Source: a candidate division WWE3 bacterium RIFCSPHIGHO2_01_FULL_40_23
Lineage (GTDB): Bacteria > Patescibacteriota > WWE3 > UBA101185 > 2-01-FULL-41-18
Assembly (NCBI GenBank): GCA_001772615.1
Contig: MEUZ01000003.1
Location: 76,450 to 109,697, forward strand
Length of the DNA stretch: 33,248 bases
Reading direction: 5' to 3'
In this document: positions 17,801 through 25,498 of the stretch, piece after piece
Position numbering within the stretch: position 1 is the first letter of the stretch
How the letters are laid out: each line of letters opens with the position of its first letter
Program-made: the position numbers and the translations under genes
The notes under the pieces: model-generated
What the model saw: only the letters and a program-made list of their open reading frames with translations
The model's database searches: none
Told to the model about the DNA's origin: nothing

Positions 17801-17844
17801 CAGAGAGCAAAAATTGCGATAAGTAAAAGAAGCTCTGAAATCAT
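14821..17844 (-). CDS. Fusion: N-terminal O-antigen polymerase/ligase (Wzy/WaaL-like) + C-terminal ArnT/PMT-like GT-C glycosyltransferase
   Basis: N-term: LTNSRSAWIGFF and PVLGGGYGSF...PAHSIWGEILSETGFLGMIVF (Wzy_C-like). C-term: WDEAIYAKVSKNMVISGNYLTQSWEEGKEWLEKPPFYMWSSALFMKLLGFNSLSVKLPSAIFG (ArnT/PMT_2-like). Single uninterrupted 1007-aa ORF with junction near residue 446 (about nt 16500). Confidence 0.9.
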   Translation of the reverse strand: MISELLLLIAIFALCVFLAYEDLRSAFIFLLLVSPLLHKEVFSLVKWDVLPIRIVILAILATSVFKFILWFKKTRDFLKVKKFLLDPMLLVLLALFLIRVISLFNSRNLVSSLLVLTFYATMVFLYILLSYLSERYGVKFVLSLIKFYSLVAFGTAVIASLQFVLDIKYGIIFGALWRIPGKLSRVGSVFWDVNHYGGFISAMIPVVLGLLISAKSKTAKVFYSFMSVFMFLILLLTNSRSAWIGFFVSMTVFVAYILVIRFKARSLLYVLLAVFLLSIPATLGYRNPESLLRQKVDAYFHYRGDSFASHLMLLQGAYEVFEKFPVLGGGYGSFFEHFKDTKVAASYYSRDPAALLVRVPAHSIWGEILSETGFLGMIVFTLFTVILLGTTFYAASESSDRSEKYLLASLGASALSFLVSGIFYSYNAEFFWIILFLSFVISKTVLGKLYDINNLFSYITSRNASFLALIFLIGSLLIFVNLSVNHLIPWDEAIYAKVSKNMVISGNYLTQSWEEGKEWLEKPPFYMWSSALFMKLLGFNSLSVKLPSAIFGFATVVVVYFMGKKMFNAHIGFLSSMILLTTSQYLYYSRVGMLDVTLTFFITISTYFFSLSLDKKDIKLGALAGFFGGLSVMTKGVVGILSLFIILLTFGFFLIRDRREITKKSLTLPCFYLFTFLLAGLPWHLHQYFQFGESFTKTYFGYHVLKRATESVEGKGEPFFWYITVLKTSMRVWFIGLLVSLLALVSSVLLRWKVVGVNLLQKFTNSNFRLVFIWSLFIFLFFSSAVSKLVWYIMPIYPFLAIFTAFGLYTLFEAFLNLLKKGDSKLLRFLFVYLISGLGLLYLFYVRGLVYVSDSTGSKARLVLLKDNLTGIGEPLYYDRIEKPLPLFYSDSEVRAVDYNPLFDRINDADFNEAIVYITSQRRYEKLSSKFSDTVLLGSDGDLVLARVKSRAEVTLEKVSYLRNEIDWIQKKSLEGDPLALSKVKDLPVLKRQLSDLEAEYEKSSKD

Positions 17845-18971
17845 AAAGTTTTATTCAAAACATAATTATAAGCTTCAAGAGTGTTTCTTGCCACCTCGTC
17901 CCACGTATATGTTTTTCTAAAGCTATCATCAATTTCAGGTCTCTCACTATAAAAAGCCTCCTTTAAAGCTTTCTTGATAGAATCAATATCATTGGGGTCA
18001 CAATAAAATGCGTTCTCTCCTAAGTATTCCCTAGCTCTCTCTCCTGAAGCTACAACATTACAGTAGCAGAAAAGGGCTTCAAGAAGCGTAAGGCCAGAAG
18101 TTTCAAACCAGCTGGCTGACACACATACCTTACAGTCCTTATAAAGCTCGGGCATCTTGTCATACTCAATTTTTTGTATATATGTTATCCATTCATACTC
18201 TTTTATCTTCTCCCTTACCCTTAAACTGTATTCAAAATTCCTCTCATTAAAAAGCCCCACTATTATAAGCTTTAGGTTTTCACCTTCTTTCCTTAACCTA
18301 TCAACCGCTTCTATTATCCTTAACTGGTTTTTTCTTGCTTCAATCCTCCCAACAGTTACAATATTATTGTCCCCCTCCAAAGTACTTTTCCGGTCTTCTT
18401 TGTAAAACATCTCCCCTACTCCATTGACTATCTTTTTCCATTCAACTTTTGTATTAAAGTCTCTTTCTACATCTCTGGCTTCAATTTCTGTTTGAACGAG
18501 AACCAAATCCGATGCATTTAAAACTTCCCTCTGCTCATTTCTATATCCATCCTTAATGCTTAAAAAAGTAGGATAGATCTTTGAGGTATCAAATTCAAAA
18601 AGGGCTCTATACACATTCTTTAACACATCTCTTGACTCCTGACTTCTAAACAGCGGATTAACTATCCTTCTTAAATCATACCTTTCAGTATCCTCAAACC
18701 TTTTAACCTCTGCTTCAGAGTGATGAATAGGTGACAAAACAAGGGACAAGCCATTCTTTTTCGCATTCATTGCTTGAAGATACGGCTCACAGGTCCAGTC
18801 TAACTGAAAGATATGAACCAAATCATACATAGAAAGATCTAAAGAATTACTGGAACTGATGTCAACACTAACCCCCAGCTTCTCAAGCGACTTTGCCGTA
18901 TTTTCAACTTGTACCGTATCTCCACCCCTTCTTTTAAAAAGGTCGGATCTTACTTGAAATAAAACCTTCAT
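17841..18971 (-). CDS. GT4 family glycosyltransferase
   Basis: KVLFQVRSDLFKRRGGDTVQVENTAKSLEKLGVSVDI...IVTVGRIEARKNQLRIIEAV...ASWFETSGLTLLEALFCYCNVVAS. AGGAG Shine-Dalgarno-like sequence upstream. Confidence 0.94.
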   Translation of the reverse strand: MKVLFQVRSDLFKRRGGDTVQVENTAKSLEKLGVSVDISSSNSLDLSMYDLVHIFQLDWTCEPYLQAMNAKKNGLSLVLSPIHHSEAEVKRFEDTERYDLRRIVNPLFRSQESRDVLKNVYRALFEFDTSKIYPTFLSIKDGYRNEQREVLNASDLVLVQTEIEARDVERDFNTKVEWKKIVNGVGEMFYKEDRKSTLEGDNNIVTVGRIEARKNQLRIIEAVDRLRKEGENLKLIIVGLFNERNFEYSLRVREKIKEYEWITYIQKIEYDKMPELYKDCKVCVSASWFETSGLTLLEALFCYCNVVASGERAREYLGENAFYCDPNDIDSIKKALKEAFYSERPEIDDSFRKTYTWDEVARNTLEAYNYVLNKTL

Positions 18972-20107
18972 AACCTCTCCTTTAAATAAAGATTTGAATA
19001 GGACTCCATAAACTTTTCCACTGAAAAAAGATCCCTTGCTCGCTTTTTAGCATCCACGGTTTTAAGATGCGCTTTATCCCAGTGATAAATCATTTTCTTT
19101 ATTTTTATATAAAGATCATTTTCATCACCTGCAGTAAAGTAAGTTATAGTATCCAAAGCCACATCCCTTAAAGCAGGCAGATCAGAAGCAACGATAGGAA
19201 GTGAAGAAACCATAGCTTCGGCAATTACATAACCAAAGCCTTCAGTCAGGCTTGGAAACGTCAGAAGATCCATTGAAGCATAAAACTTTACTTTATCTTC
19301 TTCTTTAAACACACCTGTTATTACAAAACGATCCAAAATCCCAAGTTCTTCAGCCATCTTTTTGAGGTGATTTTCCATCTTACCTCCTCCGGCTATAAGT
19401 AAAAAAAATTCCTTATCTAAAGTTTTATCGCTCATGATAAGAGAAAACGCCCGAAGAAGAGTGTCATATCCTTTTTCTTCCGTTAGCCGGGATAAATTTC
19501 CTAATACAAAGTATTCAAGCGGGATCCTATATCTACCTCTAATCTCTTTTAAAAAACCCATCTTTAATTTAGGGTCAATATCAAACCTGTCAATGTCAAT
19601 ACCATTTGGTATAACAATAAGCTTTTTTTCTTTAATACCCTCGCTGATTTTAATTTTTTTAATGCTTTCAGTGAGAGCGATCTCAAAATCCGATAGCTTA
19701 TTTACTAAAAAACTGTACAAGGAAACATTAAAGTATTTTTTCACTTGGGTTATCTTCCAGGTTGAAATAGGAGTGTGTGAATGGGTTATTTTTAACTTAA
19801 CGTTTGATATTAGGCACGCAAGAAGGGCATTTACTACCGCTTTCAGCTCATTGGCATGGAGAATCTCCACTTTGTTTCTCTTAATAAATCCTGCGAGATC
19901 CCAAATATAAAGGGGATCTATATCAAATCCTATCCTTTTTCTTAAAACAAACCCTCCAGCTTTCTCGTACTCTAAAGCCATTGGACCATCTTTACACCAT
20001 ACAAAGACCTTATGCCCCCTTTTTACCATTCCCGAGGTCAGCTCCAAAACGTACCTCTCCATACCCCCATAAGAACCCGAATTTGTGACGTAAAGGATGT
20101 TTGCCAT
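18968..20107 (-). CDS. GT4 family glycosyltransferase
   Basis: NILYVTNSGSYGGMERYVLELTSGMVKRGHKV...LGNLSRLTEEKGYDTLLRAFSLI...PSLTEGFGYVIAEAMVSSLPIVASDLPALRDV. Confidence 0.95.
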   Translation of the reverse strand: MANILYVTNSGSYGGMERYVLELTSGMVKRGHKVFVWCKDGPMALEYEKAGGFVLRKRIGFDIDPLYIWDLAGFIKRNKVEILHANELKAVVNALLACLISNVKLKITHSHTPISTWKITQVKKYFNVSLYSFLVNKLSDFEIALTESIKKIKISEGIKEKKLIVIPNGIDIDRFDIDPKLKMGFLKEIRGRYRIPLEYFVLGNLSRLTEEKGYDTLLRAFSLIMSDKTLDKEFFLLIAGGGKMENHLKKMAEELGILDRFVITGVFKEEDKVKFYASMDLLTFPSLTEGFGYVIAEAMVSSLPIVASDLPALRDVALDTITYFTAGDENDLYIKIKKMIYHWDKAHLKTVDAKKRARDLFSVEKFMESYSNLYLKERL

Positions 20108-20114
20108 CCCTGAA

Positions 20115-20123
20115 ATTATATCA
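20115..20123 (-). promoter_or_regulatory. Extended consensus -10 (TGA-TATAAT), 7 nt from GT4 ATG; its TGA is the stop codon of the upstream gene
   Basis: Minus strand TGATATAATTTCAGGGATGGCAAAC. Confidence 0.55.
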
Positions 20124-21410
20124 ATAAAAAGTCCCTATTAGCTTAAGCTGGGTTTCAACCTTAATATCCCAGGTATTCTTCTTTGCAACCGCCTGCCTCT
20201 GTATAAATTTCTGTTTTGAGTCCTCCATCAAAGCCGTTTTAACAAATCTGATAAATTCTTCGTCTGATTTAGCTATGTAGCAAACATTGGAAAAGGGTTT
20301 ATAAGCAGGGAGATTTGTGACAATAACCGGAAGGCCTGAAGAAAGGGCATCGTGAAACTTAACAGGAAAGCACCCTCCAATTGTATATTCATTCAAATTA
20401 TAAGGAATGATAAAGGCATCTGAAGAGGCCGTATAATAAGGTAAAATTTCATAAGGTTTAAGGCCTAAAAGAAATACATTTTTCAATGATTTAAGAGAAG
20501 ATAAATCCAGATCCGGGTCTGAAAGCCTTTCAGGGCCTATCAAAACAAACGAAAAACCCGGATAAGCTTTTGCACACATCTCAATCAAACCTATATTTAC
20601 CTTATAGGAGTCAAGTGCACCAGTAGAAAGTATCCTTGGCCTTGGAATACCTGCCAGATCTTCGGGTACTGACTTTTTGTACTCCTCAACTTTGTGAAAT
20701 CTTTCAAAGTCTCCCGAGTTTGGAAGAAAATAAACTTCTTCTGTATCTTTTCCTATCTTTAGACACATATTTTTAAACTTGGTAACTAAACCAGGGGCGC
20801 TTGCAAAAATTAAATCAGATTTTTCCGCGAGCCACTCTTCTCTTTTCACAACCCATTTTTTACCTGAAAACCCACTTTGGTTTAGCCTTACTTTCAATAC
20901 CTCATCCAGATTTTGAATAAAAGCAACAATTCCCTTGTTAACCTTTTTACCTTTTGCATACTCCGGGAAAGCGCTGTACTCATCAACCACGTCATAGATT
21001 AAAAGGTCATATTCCAGCTTCTTAATAAAATTCTCCATATCAGGAAAGTCAAAATGATACACCCATAAAATAGTTTTTCTTTTTTCATATGCTGATAATA
21101 AACTTCCAATCCTTTGTGAGTGAACCCAGGTATTAATGATAGAAAAAGGCCTAAAGTTAAAGATGTTTATGGGTGAATATATTGTCAGAGCTTCGTTCTC
21201 TTTTCTTATTCCAGATAAAGATTTAAAAGAAAGATGACCGGGTCTAAAAAGGTTTTTAAGTGCCTTATATCTCGTGGGGGGATTAACAAACAAAACATTA
21301 TGCCCCAGCTTAGAAAGCCTGGTCATTACATGCCACTTATTTGTCTTTAATGGCAAATCAAAAAACTGATTAGACAAACAGATAATGTTATATTTGTGCG
21401 TCCCCTTCAT
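20121..21410 (-). CDS. Glycosyltransferase, TuaH-like (GT4/GT1-type fold)
   Basis: NIICLSNQFFDLPLKTNKWHVMTRLSKLGHNVLFVNPPTR...ILWVYHFDFP...LLIYDVVDEYSAFP...IPYNLNEYTIGGCFPVKFHDALSSGLPVIVTNLPAY. AAGGAGG SD upstream. Confidence 0.9.
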   Translation of the reverse strand: MKGTHKYNIICLSNQFFDLPLKTNKWHVMTRLSKLGHNVLFVNPPTRYKALKNLFRPGHLSFKSLSGIRKENEALTIYSPINIFNFRPFSIINTWVHSQRIGSLLSAYEKRKTILWVYHFDFPDMENFIKKLEYDLLIYDVVDEYSAFPEYAKGKKVNKGIVAFIQNLDEVLKVRLNQSGFSGKKWVVKREEWLAEKSDLIFASAPGLVTKFKNMCLKIGKDTEEVYFLPNSGDFERFHKVEEYKKSVPEDLAGIPRPRILSTGALDSYKVNIGLIEMCAKAYPGFSFVLIGPERLSDPDLDLSSLKSLKNVFLLGLKPYEILPYYTASSDAFIIPYNLNEYTIGGCFPVKFHDALSSGLPVIVTNLPAYKPFSNVCYIAKSDEEFIRFVKTALMEDSKQKFIQRQAVAKKNTWDIKVETQLKLIGTFY

Positions 21411-21433
21411 AAGCTTTCAAACCTCCTTTTGGA

Positions 21434-21442
21434 ATTCTAGCA
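21434..21442 (-). promoter_or_regulatory. Extended -10 (TGC-TAGAAT) of the divergent TuaH-like gene
   Basis: Minus strand TGCTAGAATTCCAAAAGGAGGTTTGAAAGCTTATG; an SD follows directly. Confidence 0.45.
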
Positions 21443-21448
21443 CAGCAT

Positions 21449-21477
21449 TTGTTAAGGGGCTCTCCTCACGGTATGAT
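21449..21477 (+). promoter_or_regulatory. Promoter of methyltransferase gene (TTGTTA-17-TATGAT), 6 nt from ATG 21484
   Basis: TTGTTA at 21449-21454, 17-nt spacer, TATGAT at 21472-21477, then CTTTCA-ATG. Confidence 0.6.
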
Positions 21478-21483
21478 CTTTCA

Positions 21484-22242
21484 ATGGAGTTAGTAGAATA
21501 TCACAAACTCTCCAAACTTGAAGAAACATACTGGTGGCACAGAGGAAAACTGTTCTTGGTAGACTCGCTTGTTAAACACCTGTTTCCACAAAAGAGAGGA
21601 CTTGAAATTATGGAAATTGGGTGCGGAACAGGGCATATAACCAAACACTTATCTAAATTTGGAAAGGTAACAGGGATAGAAATTTCAAAAGAAGCAGCGT
21701 CTCACTGCATTGAAAAGGGTATTAGAAACGTTTTGAATAAAGACGTAAATGAAATGAGGATACCTAAAAGTTTTGAGAAGAGGTTTGATCTGATCCTTGC
21801 CCTTGATGTTTTGGAGCATATTCAGGACGACACAAAAACAATGAGAAGGACTTACAAAATGCTAAAACCCGGCGGATTTTTCCTAGTAAATGTACCTGCT
21901 CACAAATTTTTATGGAGTGAACATGACGAGGCGCTTCACCATAAAAGAAGATACTCCACAACAGAGATATTAAAAAAACTCACTGATAATGATTTTGAAA
22001 TTATCAAAAAAAGCTTTTTTGTTTCCACATTTTTTCCGGCAATCCTTGCCTTCAGGACCTTTACAAACATCTTTACTAAATCCACCTATCCTAAAACTTC
22101 CTATATTTTGCTTCCTAAACCCGTTAACGACCTTATGACTAAAATACTTGAGCTGGAAACTAAAGTTTTAAATTTTACAAACCTCCCTATCGGAACGACT
22201 ATCACAGTGATTGCAAGAAAACCTACGGGAGAGAAACTGTAA
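21484..22242 (+). CDS. Class I SAM-dependent methyltransferase
   Basis: IMEIGCGTGHITKHLSKFGKVTGIEIS...FDLILALDVLEHIQDDTKTMRRTYKMLKPGGFFLVNVPAH. Start placed at ATG 21484 (MELVEYHKL), not the ORF-track start at 21385, which overlaps the divergent gene. Confidence 0.92.
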   Translation: MELVEYHKLSKLEETYWWHRGKLFLVDSLVKHLFPQKRGLEIMEIGCGTGHITKHLSKFGKVTGIEISKEAASHCIEKGIRNVLNKDVNEMRIPKSFEKRFDLILALDVLEHIQDDTKTMRRTYKMLKPGGFFLVNVPAHKFLWSEHDEALHHKRRYSTTEILKKLTDNDFEIIKKSFFVSTFFPAILAFRTFTNIFTKSTYPKTSYILLPKPVNDLMTKILELETKVLNFTNLPIGTTITVIARKPTGEKL

Positions 22243-23560
22243 TGACGTTTAATTTCGCAAGCACCCTTTTTACATAAAACACAAGCTCCGATTCTTTTAA
22301 CGACCACAACCACCTCTGGTCCTTGAAACCTTTGTCATACACCCCATGCCAAATACCGTCAAAGAAAGCTATCCCCAAAAGCTCAACTAAAACAGACAAA
22401 CCAAGTAAACCAAAGAAAACTTTTTTTGTTCTTTGATGGTAACCTGACTCCAGGTAAGGGACGAGAAGGATCGCAAGAAATGGGATAACATCAGAAGCCA
22501 TCCTATATCCAAAAGACCAGCCTCCGTACCAATGCTTCCACATACCGACAACTAGAGTATGTAGAAGAATAATAGCGATAAAAGATTTGTACAGCAGTGG
22601 TTGCGTGGTGTACCTTTTTCTTAAAACCAAAAAGGAACCAAAAAGCGAAAACAAAAACACCGGAGAATAAACAAGGATACCCTTGCTTGGGGATAGCCAG
22701 AGCCCCGCAAATCCCACAAAAATAGGGGTTCTCCAGCTATCTAGAAGCTGTGAAGAATAACCTTGATTTAGAATACTTTCATAAAAAATGGAGTTATAAA
22801 GCAGAAAAAATGCAATAGGGACTATAAGAGGGGCAAGAAACTTTACTAAGCCGGAAAATTTATAAACTTTTAGTACATAAAATGACAAGGTGATCAAAAA
22901 TAAAACTGCGGTGGGTCTTGATATTAGAGCCAAGCCCAAAAACAAACCAGAAAAATAAAGATTTATTTTTTTAGCAGGAGCCTTAACAAGAAAAAGCAGA
23001 GATAAAATCGTAAAAAGCTCAAGCGTCCCATGCTGCCACAAAGCCTGTGAAATACTGGCAAAATTTATTGTAGCGAATAAGTAAATTAAAGTTATGATAA
23101 AAGCGTTATCTTCCTTAGTGAGTTTTAACAACAACTGGTAAAGAAAAACACCTGACAGTCCAACAATAATTGCAGAAGAAAGCCGCGCAAGAAGGGCTAT
23201 GTTAAACCAGTTTACATCAATATTTAAAAACACGGGAATAAGATAAATTGGAAGAGCGAGAATAGAAGACATTATAGGAAAAGCCGAGAGATAATGCCCT
23301 GAAACTTTCCTAAGATAAAATGGTGTCTTGCCAAGAATATACTTTTTGTCATCGGGATGGGGATATCTTTCAATCATTATCTGATAGTAATCATCTAGAT
23401 AAAGGGTCCCCTTCTTTATGATAGAAAAAGGAAGGAACATAGAGGGTATTGTATCCTCTGACTGAATAATAAACTGATTAATATTAGTATTATAAATACT
23501 GTACCAAGAAACAAAGTATATAAAAATAGCCCCAAGAAACAAGATAATGGGTTTTTTCAT
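22223..23560 (-). CDS. Multi-TM GT-C type (GT39/PMT-like) membrane glycosyltransferase
   Basis: Polytopic; SEDTIPSMFLPFSIIKKGTLYLDDY in the first extracytoplasmic loop and WKHWYGGWSFGYRMASDVIPFLAILLVP are typical of this membrane protein family. Confidence 0.8.
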   Translation of the reverse strand: MKKPIILFLGAIFIYFVSWYSIYNTNINQFIIQSEDTIPSMFLPFSIIKKGTLYLDDYYQIMIERYPHPDDKKYILGKTPFYLRKVSGHYLSAFPIMSSILALPIYLIPVFLNIDVNWFNIALLARLSSAIIVGLSGVFLYQLLLKLTKEDNAFIITLIYLFATINFASISQALWQHGTLELFTILSLLFLVKAPAKKINLYFSGLFLGLALISRPTAVLFLITLSFYVLKVYKFSGLVKFLAPLIVPIAFFLLYNSIFYESILNQGYSSQLLDSWRTPIFVGFAGLWLSPSKGILVYSPVFLFSLFGSFLVLRKRYTTQPLLYKSFIAIILLHTLVVGMWKHWYGGWSFGYRMASDVIPFLAILLVPYLESGYHQRTKKVFFGLLGLSVLVELLGIAFFDGIWHGVYDKGFKDQRWLWSLKESELVFYVKRVLAKLNVITVSLP

Positions 23561-23565
23561 ACTAA

Positions 23566-25173
23566 TTAATTAAAGGTATAAATATATGAGTCGTCAAACT
23601 CTTTCAAAAGTCTTATTTGTTCACTCCCCTTAAAAAAATGTAGGGATGCAGCGCTTGAGCTTTTAAAAACTAATAAATAATTTATGCCCGATATTCTAGC
23701 ATCATCCAACCCTTCATCTGTTTTTAATTTAGACGTAAACTCCGCACTGTCAAAATCACCAATGTGAAAGCCTCTTGGATTGGCAAACCTTCTTTGATGT
23801 TCGCGCATCCAAAACAAAACTTTATTACCTTCTGTATAAGGATATACTGCAATGACAGAATCTTTTGACGTGTTATACCTAAGAAATGTAAAAACTGGAG
23901 GGGTCACAGACACGTTAGTTAATCTCACTGGCACAAAAGATTGGACTAAACCAAAACTTGTGAGAAGTAAAAGAATTATAAGAAACAAAATGTTTGGAAT
24001 TTTCTTTTCAATGTAGGATAGTCCAAATCCCGATATAAATAAAGTAACCAGCAGAATAATAACCCCAAGTCTTGAAAGAACCCTAAACATAGGGAAAAAA
24101 AGATACAAAGCGTAAGAAGGTAAATAAATTTTACTCTGGGAAACTGCGAAATAAGGCGGGAAGGAAAAAAGGATAAGCATAAACAAGACAAAGAGCATTT
24201 TAAGCATTACCTCTCTATCTTTTAACTCAACTTGACTTTTGAAAAATAGATAAACCGAAAATATCATAAGCAAAAGATTACTAAGACCCAAAAAGAGGCC
24301 AGCATGTTCATCATGAAAGTAATTTTTGAATAAAAAGTAATCTTTTCTTTCAAGCTGACTTATTACCTCCTCGGAGAATTTTCCGAAAAAAGGATTTCTT
24401 GTTGAAGGCAATAGAAAATGCCAAGGTCTTGAACTAAAAATAAAAAAATCCTCTATAGGCCTAACAACTTTTAACTTATTCTCTTCTAAACTATCTTGAG
24501 TATTTGAAATAAAATTGGCTCTAAAATAAGGCGTCACAAAAGGAATTGCAACGATTAAAGATGAAATACCCATAACTGCAAAAGCAAAGACTTTCCAAAG
24601 TAGTTTTTTTCCATTCCTAAAAACTTCGGGTTTAATCACTTCAATAAAAAAGAAGAGAAGGGATAGTAAATAAAGAAAGTACCCATAGTAATTAGAAATC
24701 AGAAGCGTTACAGATATGAACAAACCGCTAAACAGATAATATGTAAGTTTTTGGCTTCTTATAGCTTTAAGAAAGATTAAAAGAAAGGCAGGAAACACCC
24801 AGATCTGTGATAGATCCACATGGCTTCCTACATGAACAAAAAAATATGAAGACAAAGCATAGGACAAAGCTAAACTAACGGATACATAAAAGGAAAACCA
24901 CTTTCTAAAAAGCAGATATGAGAAGAGAAGCCCAAGAGCTCCACCCAAAAAGATAAGGATATTATATGCTGTTACACCACCCAAAACTCTTGCAAGGAGG
25001 AAAAATACACCCCAGAGAATCGGCTGCGAGTAAAAAACGTTTATATCAATCCCGTAAGGGTAAGCATAATAAGAGCAGAAAGAGGTTGCATTAAAAGCTC
25101 CCTCTGCATTCATGCACCATGATTGCCATAAAATAAAGATCTGATCGTTATACCCTCCTACGAGAAACCCCAT
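23566..25173 (-). CDS. Multi-TM GT-C type (YfhO-like) membrane protein, lacking an obvious first TM helix
   Basis: GGYNDQIFILWQSWCMNAEG...YYAYPYGIDINVFYSQPILWGVFFLLARVLGGVTAYNI resembles the first periplasmic loop of GT-C proteins, followed by multiple TMs. GGAGG upstream of ATG. Confidence 0.75.
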   Translation of the reverse strand: MGFLVGGYNDQIFILWQSWCMNAEGAFNATSFCSYYAYPYGIDINVFYSQPILWGVFFLLARVLGGVTAYNILIFLGGALGLLFSYLLFRKWFSFYVSVSLALSYALSSYFFVHVGSHVDLSQIWVFPAFLLIFLKAIRSQKLTYYLFSGLFISVTLLISNYYGYFLYLLSLLFFFIEVIKPEVFRNGKKLLWKVFAFAVMGISSLIVAIPFVTPYFRANFISNTQDSLEENKLKVVRPIEDFFIFSSRPWHFLLPSTRNPFFGKFSEEVISQLERKDYFLFKNYFHDEHAGLFLGLSNLLLMIFSVYLFFKSQVELKDREVMLKMLFVLFMLILFSFPPYFAVSQSKIYLPSYALYLFFPMFRVLSRLGVIILLVTLFISGFGLSYIEKKIPNILFLIILLLLTSFGLVQSFVPVRLTNVSVTPPVFTFLRYNTSKDSVIAVYPYTEGNKVLFWMREHQRRFANPRGFHIGDFDSAEFTSKLKTDEGLDDARISGINYLLVFKSSSAASLHFFKGSEQIRLLKEFDDSYIYTFN

Positions 25174-25498
25174 CTTCCTCCTTCAAGATAAAACTATATA
25201 TCAGATCATATCCTACACTAAAGCTCATTAACAAAAAGAATATAACGGCAATATTATCCAAATCATCAGACGATAAAAAAACCTTAAATAAACCAAGTAT
25301 AAAAATGGTTATAAAAGCTGCTATGTAGCTAAAGATTGGTCTGATATTAAAGTAGGAAAACACAAGTGAATATACAAGAAGGAAAATAGCTTTTGGTCTT
25401 GTGACTAAAACAGCAAACTTACTACCAAGAGAAAAGAGAAGGCTTCCAAGCAAAACATACAAAATGGTAATAACAATAAATAATCTCCTGACTTTCAT
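25148..25498 (-). CDS. Small hypothetical membrane protein (about 4 TM)
   Basis: 116 aa, strongly hydrophobic, strong SD (AGGAGGAG) before ATG; overlaps the next gene by 26 bp. Confidence 0.7.
   Translation of the reverse strand: MKVRRLFIVITILYVLLGSLLFSLGSKFAVLVTRPKAIFLLVYSLVFSYFNIRPIFSYIAAFITIFILGLFKVFLSSDDLDNIAVIFFLLMSFSVGYDLIYSFILKEEDGVSRRRV

Noticed and set aside
19434-19910. Plus-strand ORF of 158 aa
   Set aside because: Antisense to a clear GT4 gene; hydrophobic/Ser-rich shadow translation with no family signature.
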